The position numbers and the translations under genes were made by a program. Shown piece by piece: positions 31,059 through 38,892 of a stretch of 39,874 bases of DNA (the first letter of the stretch is position 1; every line of letters starts with the position of its first letter). Source of the stretch: a virus; IMG/VR virus record IMGVR_UViG_3300044799_000032, positions 1 through 39,874 of that record; one strand, written 5' to 3'. The notes below the pieces were generated by a model. The model did no database searches, had not been told where the DNA came from, and worked only from the letters and a program-made list of their open reading frames with translations.

Positions 31059-31480
31059 TGTGCCGACACCTTCCAGTGCTGCATGACCAAAGATCCCATA
31101 TCAAATGTGTCCACACTCTTTATGGTCACACAATCGTCATATTTTGCTTTGAGTGATGTGATTGTGAAAGCCGCAGATGGAGGACTGACAACCGCGTCAT
31201 GAATTTCATCCGACACCAACCCTTTCACAATAACATCACCAACTGCTAATGTCCACTTGCCGGTCCTTGCGGCCAACCATGCTTTAGGATCCAAATGATT
31301 AGTGCCACGACTAAAAGGAATATAAATAACGACACTGTCTGCTGCAAGTAGGCCGGACTTGATGACATTTGACGCCTTCCTATTTTCCCATTCCACATCG
31401 ACAACCTGGGTGCGCTGATACTTTTCCAGACCGCTGGAAATATACTTATTGTAGACGGTCATGGAACAATTAGTCCTCAT
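31055..31480 (-). CDS. Head closure / connector protein
   Basis: 141 residues, beta-rich: SMTVYNKYISSGLEKYQRTQVVDVEWENRKASNVIKSGLLAADSVVIYIPFSR and LAVGDVIVKGLVSDEI. This pattern is known from proteins of the connector region in phages with the same capsid order. Likely the stopper that closes the portal. No enzyme motif. Overlaps both neighbours slightly. Confidence 0.65.
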   Translation of the reverse strand: MRTNCSMTVYNKYISSGLEKYQRTQVVDVEWENRKASNVIKSGLLAADSVVIYIPFSRGTNHLDPKAWLAARTGKWTLAVGDVIVKGLVSDEIHDAVVSPPSAAFTITSLKAKYDDCVTIKSVDTFDMGSLVMQHWKVSAQ

Positions 31481-31889
31481 CGAGTATTACTCCGCCTAAT
31501 TCATCATCAGCAAACCCCTTGAACATCAGTCCGGAATTGCCTAAGTAGAGCTTGGCAGCATTTGATAATTTCCTGTCATTTGATAACGTCATCTGCGACC
31601 CATCCACGTAGGTTACACTATTGGATCCAATACTCTCGGATTTTATTCCACCGTTGGACCCGCTTGCGTCATTTGTTTGAAGCTGTTCGGCAACTGCACA
31701 AACTGCCATCTTGATGAGGTCGATGTTGTCTGTCTCTGTGTTTGCCAAAATGATTGCAGCTACGCGACTGAATGTAATTTGATCAATGACCGCGCTTGCC
31801 CGCAATGCCAACTGTGCAAATGCGGTAGAAGCAATGGCCGTTCCCAGGTATGTGGTCGTATAATACGTGTAGTCTGTGTATGCGGCCAT
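31470..31889 (-). CDS. Head-tail adaptor (gp6-like)
   Basis: 139 residues. AYTDYTYYTTTYLGTAIASTAFAQLALRASAVIDQIT and LIKMAVCAVAEQLQ are typical of small helical adaptor proteins that bind the portal underside. First gene of the connector block after the beta-helix gene. The glycine/serine-rich middle (SGSNGGIKSESIGS) is normal in the family. Confidence 0.75.
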   Translation of the reverse strand: MAAYTDYTYYTTTYLGTAIASTAFAQLALRASAVIDQITFSRVAAIILANTETDNIDLIKMAVCAVAEQLQTNDASGSNGGIKSESIGSNSVTYVDGSQMTLSNDRKLSNAAKLYLGNSGLMFKGFADDELGGVILDED

Positions 31890-31905
31890 TGCTTCAGTTC
31901 CTTAT

Positions 31906-32799
31906 CTAAGCGGTCAGTTCGGTCAACCCAGTAGAATAACTACCTGAGAAGACCATGTTGGTTAAAGTCCCCTTTGACGCGCCCATGTTTCGGCAGTCAA
32001 CCATCATAGATTGCGCTGCCGCGGCTCCGTAAATGTCCATTCCTGTAACGCAGGTAGCCGCAACGATGATCCGTTGGAACAGTCCGCCGTAGGTGTCAAG
32101 ATTGATCCCTACTGTGGCATTTGAGACTACAATATCGCGGAATACACAAGAGTATTCTCCGCCTTGAATCCCATAAGCCATCTTGAGTGCGTCATTTGAC
32201 GAACCGGTGATCTTGATGTTTGAAAATTCTCCGCGGGTCGGAACAGTTGTAAACTTAATCCCGTATCCAGCAACATTATCACCGCCATTCTTCACTATCT
32301 CAACATTCCGAACCACGGCCTGAGAAGGTGCAGAACTGGCAAACTCGATGCCTTTTGTGTCTCCCGTGCCATTGAAATACAGCACAAGGTTTTCGATGTG
32401 GCATTTTGCTTTCGTAACAGTCAGGGTAGCGATTCCAGCACCTGTGCAGGTGATATTTGCATTGCCACCACCAGTAATACTGTTCCAGTCTGTTGCCCCT
32501 CGAAGTGTGGTCCCCCACTTATTCAGGGTGATAGTAACCGCGCTTGTCCATTCACCAATCACGTTTACAACGTCACCGCGATTTGCCAGGCAGGCATCAA
32601 TGGCACCCTGAATGGTGTTGTGCACTGCCTTGGTCCCATCCAAATAGTCCACCTGGTGGGCTGACAGGAATGCATCATAGAACGCCTCTGTCGTTTGAAT
32701 GGCATAGTAAACATTCCCAGGTCCACCAAACAATTCCTTGAAATTGTCGTTGATGTCCTGCAGCCAGTCACTGCCACCAACTTGTTCTAAATTACCCAT
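31906..32799 (-). CDS. Right-handed beta-helix virion protein
   Basis: 297 residues from ATG 32799, which overlaps the previous gene; an earlier ATG (32856) is in that gene. After an N-terminal segment (DWLQDINDNFKELFGGPGNVYYAIQTTEAFYDAFL) it shows TIQGAIDACLANRGDVVNVIGEWTSAVTITLNKWGTTLRG. Short repeats such as CHIENLVLYFNG, VRNVEIVKNGG and FSNIKITGSSNDAL follow, the rungs of a pectate-lyase-like beta-helix. It sits right behind the capsid, not with the tail fibres. A head decoration or head fibre is therefore likely. Confidence 0.75.
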   Translation of the reverse strand: MGNLEQVGGSDWLQDINDNFKELFGGPGNVYYAIQTTEAFYDAFLSAHQVDYLDGTKAVHNTIQGAIDACLANRGDVVNVIGEWTSAVTITLNKWGTTLRGATDWNSITGGGNANITCTGAGIATLTVTKAKCHIENLVLYFNGTGDTKGIEFASSAPSQAVVRNVEIVKNGGDNVAGYGIKFTTVPTRGEFSNIKITGSSNDALKMAYGIQGGEYSCVFRDIVVSNATVGINLDTYGGLFQRIIVAATCVTGMDIYGAAAAQSMMVDCRNMGASKGTLTNMVFSGSYSTGLTELTA

Positions 32800-32989
32800 T
32801 GCCGCCTCCTCTGTTAAATATTCCGCCAGAGTGTTTCGGCGGCTGCCCGTCTTCAACGGGTGCTTCCACCGGCACCTCTGGTTTTACGGACGATGGTTTC
32901 CCATCTACCCGTTTGTACCCACCGCGCAAAAACTGTTCAGCTTCCTTCTCAGGAATGTCAACCACAATTCCACCATTTTGAAGTTTCAT
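32792..32989 (-). CDS. Small capsid-proximal protein
   Basis: 65 residues from ATG 32989 (TAGGAGG upstream; a longer frame from 33118 lies in the capsid gene). MKLQNGGIVVDIPEKEAEQFLRGGYKRV resembles short proteins following the capsid gene in other phages, where a QNG...VDVPExxAxxFLxxGYxxV motif recurs. A Pro-rich acidic tail follows. Possibly a head accessory protein. Confidence 0.7.
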   Translation of the reverse strand: MKLQNGGIVVDIPEKEAEQFLRGGYKRVDGKPSSVKPEVPVEAPVEDGQPPKHSGGIFNRGGGNG

Positions 32990-32999
32990 CTTATGCCTC

Positions 33000-33890
33000 C
33001 TAAGTGGCTTTCTTGTGCAGGTAGATGCCGTCCACCATGTTCGTGTACACGAACGCATCATGGTACAGGCGGTATTGAACTTTGGTTGCATCCATGTCCT
33101 GGTTTTCATCAGGACCAAAGATCTTCAGTGCGGCATGCTTGGTAGCCTGCAGCACCGCTGGCGGGTGAATCAACAGGAAGTTGATGTCCACGCCGGACGC
33201 ATTCTTTGAGTAACCACCAGTAGCTGAGGCGGTTGCACCAGCTTCGAGGTCGATGATGGTGTAGAAGCGAGCTTGCGGAACACGGATGATGGTCATGTCA
33301 TCCAACATCTTCAAAACGCGATTGGCAGAACTCTCATTCGCCAAGGTGCGGGTGATGACGGCGTCAATGAACTTCCCAACGGTTGAGGACACGTACAGTA
33401 AACGTCCTTCTGAGGGGACTTCATCCTCGTCCATCTGCAAACTTGCGGCGTCAATTGCGGCCAGCACGGTTCCAGAGGTGAGGGTTGCGGCAGTTGTGGT
33501 TGAAATCTGCGACCAGCTTGCGTACTTCGCAAAGCGGTAGGCGTCGACTTCGGGAACAACCTTGGTGCGCATGAACTGACCGACGAGGGTGCCGAAGGCC
33601 ATGCCCAGGGTTTCCTCATCGTCCATGCGATCAATGCTAAACTCACGACCGCGGGACTGTAGTAAGGTCAATGCTTCCCATGAACCAATAACCTCACCTT
33701 CAGGGTAGCCGGTCAAGCGTGAGTAAGTACCCAAGCCACCCATTGTGGTCTTGAACACCTTCACAACGTTTGCGCCGGCGAAATCAACGGGCTTCGTGAG
33801 CGCGTCCATGCGGGCGGTCAACGAAGCTACCTTGTAAACTTCATCCAGGATCGGTTGAAATTTAGTTACTAATTCAAAACTCTGAGTCAT
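33000..33890 (-). CDS. Major capsid protein
   Basis: 296 residues. VTKFQPILDEVYKVASLTARMDALTKPVDFAGANVVKVFKTTMGGLGTYSR is the start of the Gram-positive-phage major capsid group. LLQSRGREFSIDRMDDEETLGMAFGTLVGQFMRTKVVPEVDAYRFAKYAS and MLDDMTIIRVPQARFY continue the HK97-like fold. It sits right after the scaffold with AGGAG before the ATG, and it is the expected main late product. No protease gene is visible, so the scaffold probably leaves without cleavage. Confidence 0.93.
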   Translation of the reverse strand: MTQSFELVTKFQPILDEVYKVASLTARMDALTKPVDFAGANVVKVFKTTMGGLGTYSRLTGYPEGEVIGSWEALTLLQSRGREFSIDRMDDEETLGMAFGTLVGQFMRTKVVPEVDAYRFAKYASWSQISTTTAATLTSGTVLAAIDAASLQMDEDEVPSEGRLLYVSSTVGKFIDAVITRTLANESSANRVLKMLDDMTIIRVPQARFYTIIDLEAGATASATGGYSKNASGVDINFLLIHPPAVLQATKHAALKIFGPDENQDMDATKVQYRLYHDAFVYTNMVDGIYLHKKAT

Positions 33891-34502
33891 TTAATCCTCT
33901 CCTGCGACCGGTAGTCCCGCGGCCTTGCGGGCCACGTCCACTATCGCGTCGCCAATAACTGATTTGTTGTTGCCCCCAGTAATTATCTCTGGGGTGTCGT
34001 CATCGTCCTTGAACAGGTAACTTTTGTGCTCCTTAAGTGGGGTGAGCTGTTCGGTAAGGCCCACAAACTTTCCGTCCTCACCCAGCTTCAACATGTCCAT
34101 CTTGAGGTGGGGAATAACGTCTGCTGGATCCTGCACCTTCTCAGCCTTGAGGGCGTCACCAAGCACCTGGTCGAACTTCATCTTGACCATAGCTGCATCA
34201 TTGTCTTCCTTAATTTTCTTGGCGTCTGCCTCAGCGGTCTCAGCCTTAATCTTCCAATCATCGGCTGCCTTCTGGATATCCTCAACCTTCATTGCCTTGA
34301 ACCCATCAATGGTCTTATTTGCTTCAATCAACTGAGTCTTCAAGGCGGTTGCCTCCGTGCCGGCGGTCTCAATAAGACCCTTATGCTTTTCGATGTCCTT
34401 GCCGTGCAGCACAATAATGCTTTCCACAACATCCGCAGTCAGGCCAGCTTTCTCAAGCGCCTCTGCCGTCAGTCCTAATTTTTCGAGATCCTTTTTATTC
34501 AT
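33891..34502 (-). CDS. Scaffold protein
   Basis: 203 residues, almost all helix: KKDLEKLGLTAEALEKAGLTADVVESIIVLHGKDIEKHKG, then a Lys/Ala/Glu coiled coil (about 55-130) and a C-terminal part ending in DVARKAAGLPV. It matches the DUF4355/minor-structural gp20 scaffold group and stands directly before the capsid gene (TAAATG). It should shape the prohead and exit. AAGGA is 14 nt upstream, a weak ribosome site. Confidence 0.85.
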   Translation of the reverse strand: MNKKDLEKLGLTAEALEKAGLTADVVESIIVLHGKDIEKHKGLIETAGTEATALKTQLIEANKTIDGFKAMKVEDIQKAADDWKIKAETAEADAKKIKEDNDAAMVKMKFDQVLGDALKAEKVQDPADVIPHLKMDMLKLGEDGKFVGLTEQLTPLKEHKSYLFKDDDDTPEIITGGNNKSVIGDAIVDVARKAAGLPVAGED

Positions 34503-34591
34503 CTTGTTTTACCTGTTTTTCCTTTTGTCTAAGTTGTTTCTTTTAAGTGGCCTCTACGCCACTTGGACTTCCGCCTCTTTTAGTTTCGGCG

Positions 34592-34643
34592 GATTAAAAC
34601 AAAAACCACGCGCCGTCAGGATCCTATCCTAAGGGAACGTGGT
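34592..34643 (-). terminator. Rho-independent terminator-like stem upstream of scaffold
   Basis: Minus strand: ACCACG (34643-34638), a 27-nt interior that can fold again around AGGAT/ATCCT, CGTGGT (34610-34605) and then TTTTGTTTT. It may end the GIY-YIG transcript, attenuate the promoter at 34710, or both. Confidence 0.6.
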
Positions 34644-34704
34644 GTACTACCATCCCGTCCATTTGTTGCACCCCACCCAAGGGCGTGATGCTGTCTATAG
34701 GAAC

Positions 34705-34713
34705 ATTATACCA
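34705..34713 (-). promoter_or_regulatory. Extended -10 promoter for scaffold/capsid
   Basis: TGGTATAAT on the minus strand is a perfect TGnTATAAT. No strong -35 is needed in this class. Predicted start near 34698. Confidence 0.6.
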
Positions 34714-34821
34714 CTTTTAGCTCCCTACAACTCACTTCTTAACTTCCTGCTCGTACCATGAAATAAACTGCTTACACAGTGAGTACATTAAGGAGAGGAA
34801 AGATTTAAAGAGAGGATCCAT

Positions 34822-35505
34822 TTAATGTTTCCACGTCCTTCCCTTTAGCGCTGCTGATATATGTGCTCTATGTTCAGCAGATTTTGGTTTTCTCATTTTT
34901 AGTTTTGTTTCCTCCGACTTCGGTTTTCCTTTTGTAGCCAGAGATATCTTATGTTTTAATTCTTCAGATAGACCGCTTGTGCCATTTTCTCTCCGTAATG
35001 CCCACCATTTTCGTAAGCCCTTAGAAACATTTGCTCTTATTTCTTCAGACATGAATGCCTCTTTTAATATTTTAGAAAACTCTTCTCTAGCCCCCTCAAC
35101 TTGATATCTTTTTATTGAGGAAAGCGACATTTTTCTTTTGGTTTCTTCAGACCACACCCGCCCTTTCCTGGCCTCACACATTTTCCGTCTAGCACTCTCG
35201 CTAAGTTTTATCCCGAGAGTACTTCCTGCAATAGTACAAATATTATATTCAGGTTTGAATGCGTCTAAACACATCTGTTCATAAATTAACAGCATTCCTC
35301 GATCACAATATAATAGAACTCTTAAAATGAAATTTTGTTCTCCATGTTTATTCCACGCATTCTGAAAATAAGGATTATGATGTTGATGCAAATTTAGTGC
35401 GTGTTTATGTCCCCATAATCTCCATACTACGTTTACACTACTACCGATATATTTATGTCCATTAACCACGTTTTTAATCTCATAAACACCTGGTATTGGT
35501 AGCAT
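34822..35505 (-). CDS. GIY-YIG homing endonuclease with NUMOD3 repeats
   Basis: 227 residues. GVYEIKNVVNGHKYIGSSVNVVWRLWGHKHAL holds the GIY (here GVY) and YIG motifs with the conserved Arg; YNICTIAG closes the domain. From about 95 on, four NUMOD3-like repeats follow (SESARRKMCEARKG, SEETKRKMSLSS, SEELKHKISLATKG, SEETKLKMRK). These bind DNA in free-standing homing enzymes. It is more AT-rich than its neighbours and splits the minor head gene from the scaffold gene, so it is an invader. TATAAT just before its ATG could serve as its own promoter. Confidence 0.93.
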   Translation of the reverse strand: MLPIPGVYEIKNVVNGHKYIGSSVNVVWRLWGHKHALNLHQHHNPYFQNAWNKHGEQNFILRVLLYCDRGMLLIYEQMCLDAFKPEYNICTIAGSTLGIKLSESARRKMCEARKGRVWSEETKRKMSLSSIKRYQVEGAREEFSKILKEAFMSEEIRANVSKGLRKWWALRRENGTSGLSEELKHKISLATKGKPKSEETKLKMRKPKSAEHRAHISAALKGRTWKH

Positions 35506-35512
35506 AAAATAA

Positions 35513-36640
35513 TTATACCTCTGTTTTTATTATTCTGCCGCCTTCGCGGCTAGATTGTCTGTCTAAACCTGTCTGACTCACGAAATCTCTAAGTTGCATT
35601 TGTAGTTTTCTTATTTTAATTGTTTCTCCAACATTATCAAATCCAGCCGCACTTAAAGCACTACTCTCCCGTTTTATCTTACGTATTTCACGTTCAACTC
35701 CTCGCTGTTTCTGAATGGCATCATACACTGACATCCCCTCGCCATTATATTCCACAACGGCATCCGCATACTCATCTAATGTCGCTTGCTTATACGCATT
35801 CTCTGATATTCCTTCAAAGAATGGATACCATGAATGTCTACAATTCACGCCCGATAAACCAGTAACGGTGCCATACCCAGTTTCAGTAATGAAATCCGGG
35901 TACTTCGGATCCACTCCCGATAAACTGAAAATGTGCCCCTGCCACGGTTGGTGCGTGGGCCGTGCCCCGATATGCGCCGACGTCTGCACCAAATCAGTTC
36001 CCATCTCCTTCGCGCGCGTTAGCTGCAAATTGCCGGTGGTTTGTGCAACACCGGTAAGTACTGTGCGTCGCATGGCGACATCCAACTGGTCCTGCCGCCC
36101 ACCGCGGTACTCAATTACTTTTAATCCGTCATCAGCAACCTGCTTAACCGCCGCACGAATGGCTTGATCATAGGACATTGTGCCGCTGACTACTTGCATG
36201 TAGGCAAGGTCGGCCGCATCTACAAACGCCTCCTGCCCTCGCAGTGCGGTGGTCATTACCACGTTATGCAGCGTGGCACCAGTCTTATTGAGGCCAGCCA
36301 TCAGCACGTCCAGCATTGCGGGCAACAAGTTTAGGGGAATGGGGTTGAGGCCGGCGGCAATGTAGATTGCGTCGTCAAATGCCATCGCCTTAACACCCGC
36401 CTGCTCAAATGCAGCACGTAACACGGGAACACTCTTGCCCGTAAGCGCGGCAATCTCATCAAGTGCTGTATCGTACACCTTGCCACTCTCTATTAACCGC
36501 TGTAGTTGCCACGCTGCCGAGGCGCTCATGTCCAACTTTGACAGTCGGCGGGCAATGTCGTTAATCACAGATTGCATGTACAGTTCGTACAGGTCGGTGA
36601 TGGGAACGGATATCTGGTCAAACTGAGAAGCAGTTAACAC
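35513..36640 (-). CDS. Minor head protein (Phage_min_cap2, MuF-like)
   Basis: 375 residues, GTG start at 36640 with a weak ribosome site. ITDLYELYMQSVINDIARRL begins the family. The C-terminal part has AMRRTVLTGVAQTTGNLQLTRAKEMGTDLVQTSAHIGARPTHQPWQGHIF, then CRHSWYPFFEGISE, the signature of phage minor capsid protein 2. It attaches to the portal inside the head, where it may be ejected. No toxin domain is fused to it. Confidence 0.9.
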   Translation of the reverse strand: MLTASQFDQISVPITDLYELYMQSVINDIARRLSKLDMSASAAWQLQRLIESGKVYDTALDEIAALTGKSVPVLRAAFEQAGVKAMAFDDAIYIAAGLNPIPLNLLPAMLDVLMAGLNKTGATLHNVVMTTALRGQEAFVDAADLAYMQVVSGTMSYDQAIRAAVKQVADDGLKVIEYRGGRQDQLDVAMRRTVLTGVAQTTGNLQLTRAKEMGTDLVQTSAHIGARPTHQPWQGHIFSLSGVDPKYPDFITETGYGTVTGLSGVNCRHSWYPFFEGISENAYKQATLDEYADAVVEYNGEGMSVYDAIQKQRGVEREIRKIKRESSALSAAGFDNVGETIKIRKLQMQLRDFVSQTGLDRQSSREGGRIIKTEV

Positions 36641-36645
36641 TGATA

Positions 36646-36804
36646 TTATGCCGTTGTCTTTTGAACTACATAAGTTCCGGTAGAATCATTTGCTGTGTTT
36701 GCACCCCAGATATAAATTTCCCTGCCACAAACAGGGCAAATCCATACTACTTTTCCATCGTCTGTTACACCTTGTCGTATCATCGCCACAGAACAACAAT
36801 ACAT
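36646..36804 (-). CDS. Small zinc-ribbon protein
   Basis: 52 residues from ATG 36804 behind AGGAGG. MYCCS near the start and VVWICPVCGREIYIWG make a likely zinc ribbon with two Cys pairs. It lies between the portal-side genes and the minor head protein. Too short for most gene callers; the strong ribosome site and the Cys spacing support it. Confidence 0.6.
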   Translation of the reverse strand: MYCCSVAMIRQGVTDDGKVVWICPVCGREIYIWGANTANDSTGTYVVQKTTA

Positions 36805-36819
36805 TTCTGCCTCCTATAT

Positions 36820-36900
36820 TTATTGCCCAAAGAATCCGTCATTAGCACTTGTAAACTGTCCGCCGTTTTCACCGTGTTGGACGTGGTAGGGGTTTGGCAT
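36820..36900 (-). CDS. 26-residue peptide
   Basis: ATG 36900 follows AGGAGATAAC. The sequence MPNPYHVQHGENGGQFTSAND... recalls short segments GENGQFTS seen in phage head-region proteins. It is coupled between two head genes; role unknown. Confidence 0.45.
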   Translation of the reverse strand: MPNPYHVQHGENGGQFTSANDGFFGQ

Positions 36901-36909
36901 TGTTATCTC

Positions 36910-37368
36910 CTATGAAACGAATTTATTTGCTTGATGTAACCATGCCTCAAAATGCGCATTCGCACTTAATTCTTTGGAATTAAATTTCATAAAGTCTTTC
37001 CACGCAGCATCGCGCTTATTAGACTTAACAAATCCACCTACTGCTTCATCAAACCCTGGTCTAGAAAACTTCCATTTCTTACCCTGTGCCCCCGTACCGC
37101 TCATTTCATGTTTTGGCGCTAATCCAGCGGCCTTACGTGCAGCTGCCACAGTTTTGTCTTCTTCACTTCCTACATTTCTTCTTTGCAAATCCGGTCTACT
37201 TTTGTAGAACGCATCATTTTTAGCGGCGGTGTTCTTCTCTGCATCAAACTTTTTCTTACGCGCAGCATTATCCTTCGCATTCTTATCAAAACCTTCTACA
37301 AATGCGGCGTCGCCCTCAGCAAGAAATATATGCCGCCCATTATGTGTTATCCATCTTCCCTTAGCCAT
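36910..37368 (-). CDS. Head-region protein of unknown function
   Basis: 152 residues, very basic. It opens RWITHNGRHIFLAEGD, a motif often found at the end of MuF-type proteins or on separate proteins beside them. A Lys/Asn-rich helix and a C-terminal helical domain (GFDEAVGGFVKSNKRDAAWKDFMKF) come next. It sits between portal and minor head protein. It could be an internal head protein. No enzyme residues. Confidence 0.65.
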   Translation of the reverse strand: MAKGRWITHNGRHIFLAEGDAAFVEGFDKNAKDNAARKKKFDAEKNTAAKNDAFYKSRPDLQRRNVGSEEDKTVAAARKAAGLAPKHEMSGTGAQGKKWKFSRPGFDEAVGGFVKSNKRDAAWKDFMKFNSKELSANAHFEAWLHQANKFVS

Positions 37369-38794
37369 TTATTTTCTCCTTTACTGGAATATTCTTATTC
37401 GGTTTCGCCAGCCCAAACTCATCGACAGCTGGTTGCTCAGCCTCGGCCTCAGCAATTTTCTTTTTGGCCGTCTCCTCATCCTCACCCAAATTGCGCATTC
37501 TGAATTCTACCTTACCCATAATTACACTGGTGACCATGCGTAGGTCCTGGGTGAACTGCGCCTCACTGTCAACGACGACGCTGTCGTCAAAGTCGTAGGT
37601 CGCGGTGTAGGTGCCCTTGGGCGCGAGCTTATTGAGTGTCGCCCAGGTGTCCATCGCCCACAATAGCTGGTCAAGTGCGCGCTGCAGTGACTTCTGGGTG
37701 TCCGCAACCGTTGCATAACTGCGCTGTTGCGATATTTTTATTTCAGTGGCAGTTTTGTCAACGGTCTGGGGATTGCTGAGGGTGCCGTACGCCAAACCGC
37801 AAGTGAATTCCACCTTGCGTAGTATGGCCTCAAGTCCGTTGAGGATGTTGGTCTCACGTAAGTCGGGTGACCACGCCTCAAACATTTCGCCCTCCGCGCT
37901 ACCGGTCTCCAACGTGCGGTACAGGCGCTTGTTGGGCAGTATGGGTTTGCCGTCAGCGTCCTTGCCGAACGCCAGGACATCCACGTATAACGCCCGTTTG
38001 CCGGACTCAAACTCCCACAGCAGGTCGGACCACTGTTGGTCAGCATCTTTAATAAGGTCAATGGCGCGCGAGTAACACGAGACACCCAGTGGCGATTGCG
38101 AGTCGATGTTGTTGGCGGATGGAAATTTGAAGTACGCAAACAGTGGCTTACCGATGACGGTAATGGTTGCCTCAGGTTTTAGGTCCTTCCATGCGTCAAT
38201 AACATTCAACGGTACTTCCTCACCAAGCGAGTCCTTTGCTGTAGACCGGTATGCCTTATTAACAATCTTGCACCCTTTGCCGGTCATGGCGTGGTACTCC
38301 AACCGCGTGTAGTACTTGTCACCCACCGTCCGTTGATCACTGAAGACACAGGACGTAATATCGCCATTCGCATCAAAAGCTATGGGGTAGAACTGGTCGG
38401 CCTGCACGTAGTCAACCATTATGGTTTTACCCTTCACGTACGGCTTGAACATGAGGCCGCCCTTGGCAACCCCATACTCGACCATCTGGCGGATCTTGTT
38501 CAGCACCGGCGTAAATTGTTCTGTCAAGTACGCAGCACGTGCGGACCCGTCAATCTTGACCTCCATCTCAATCGTCACGGCGCGGGCGATCTCGCCTGCT
38601 ATTGCCGCCGGAAGGTTGAGACTATGGACATTATCTTTTATCCAATCCGCCTTATTCTCGTACATCTTGACCCACTTCTGCAGCGCCGCCACCATCAGGT
38701 CGCTCATGGCGACGTCGACACGAAGTGCCTGCTTGACGTTTGTCTTATTAATCATAAAGAATCTCCTAATCCACTCAAGGATTTTTTGAAACAT
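37361..38794 (-). CDS. Portal protein (SPP1 gp6-like)
   Basis: 477 residues forming the dodecameric DNA gate of the capsid. NLPAAIAGEIARAVTIEMEVKIDGSARAAYL, EYGVAKGGLMFKPYVKGKTIMVDYVQADQFYPIAFDANG and FAYFKFPSANNIDSQSPLGVSCYSRAIDLIKDADQQWSDLLWEFESGK are diagnostic of the Phage_prot_Gp6 portal group. The long C-terminal helix region with PQTVDKTATEIKISQQRSYATV follows. It starts in a TAATG overlap with the 32-residue membrane peptide. Length is normal for the family. Confidence 0.93.
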   Translation of the reverse strand: MFQKILEWIRRFFMINKTNVKQALRVDVAMSDLMVAALQKWVKMYENKADWIKDNVHSLNLPAAIAGEIARAVTIEMEVKIDGSARAAYLTEQFTPVLNKIRQMVEYGVAKGGLMFKPYVKGKTIMVDYVQADQFYPIAFDANGDITSCVFSDQRTVGDKYYTRLEYHAMTGKGCKIVNKAYRSTAKDSLGEEVPLNVIDAWKDLKPEATITVIGKPLFAYFKFPSANNIDSQSPLGVSCYSRAIDLIKDADQQWSDLLWEFESGKRALYVDVLAFGKDADGKPILPNKRLYRTLETGSAEGEMFEAWSPDLRETNILNGLEAILRKVEFTCGLAYGTLSNPQTVDKTATEIKISQQRSYATVADTQKSLQRALDQLLWAMDTWATLNKLAPKGTYTATYDFDDSVVVDSEAQFTQDLRMVTSVIMGKVEFRMRNLGEDEETAKKKIAEAEAEQPAVDEFGLAKPNKNIPVKEKING

Positions 38795-38892
38795 TAAACA
38801 CCTCTAAATATTCCAACAATAATACAAATAATTGCGGACCATATTAGCAGGCCTAAGCACCCACCGATTAGACACCCACGTTCAACTTCCAT
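38794..38892 (-). CDS. 32-residue membrane peptide between terL and portal
   Basis: MEVERGCLIGGCLGLLIWSAIICIIVGIFRGV: short acidic start, one hydrophobic helix of about 20 residues with three Cys, basic end. Both ends overlap in TAATG with terL and portal, so translation is strictly coupled. Role unknown; it may be a small lysis or membrane factor. Confidence 0.6.
   Translation of the reverse strand: MEVERGCLIGGCLGLLIWSAIICIIVGIFRGV

Larger units (their letters stand above)
34503..34821 (-). promoter_or_regulatory. Leader and attenuator-like region of the capsid operon
   Basis: 318 bp without a gene between the GIY-YIG gene and the scaffold. In transcription order it has an extended -10 promoter (TGGTATAAT, 34713-34705) and a stem ACCACG/CGTGGT followed on the minus strand by TTTTTGTTTT. 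Two hairpins follow, CCGCC/GGCGG (34588-34592/34571-34575) and AAGTGGC/GCCACTT (34558-34564/34545-34551). A promoter followed about 60 nt on by a terminator-like stem looks like an attenuator controlling capsid production. Confidence 0.6.

Noticed and set aside
34503-35505. Group I intron carrying the GIY-YIG gene
   Set aside because: The neighbouring head genes both look complete at their ends, so no gene is split; I could not see paired P3-P7-type core elements.
36661-36915. Plus-strand 84-codon frame
   Set aside because: Opposite two small minus-strand genes with strong ribosome sites and Cys motifs.
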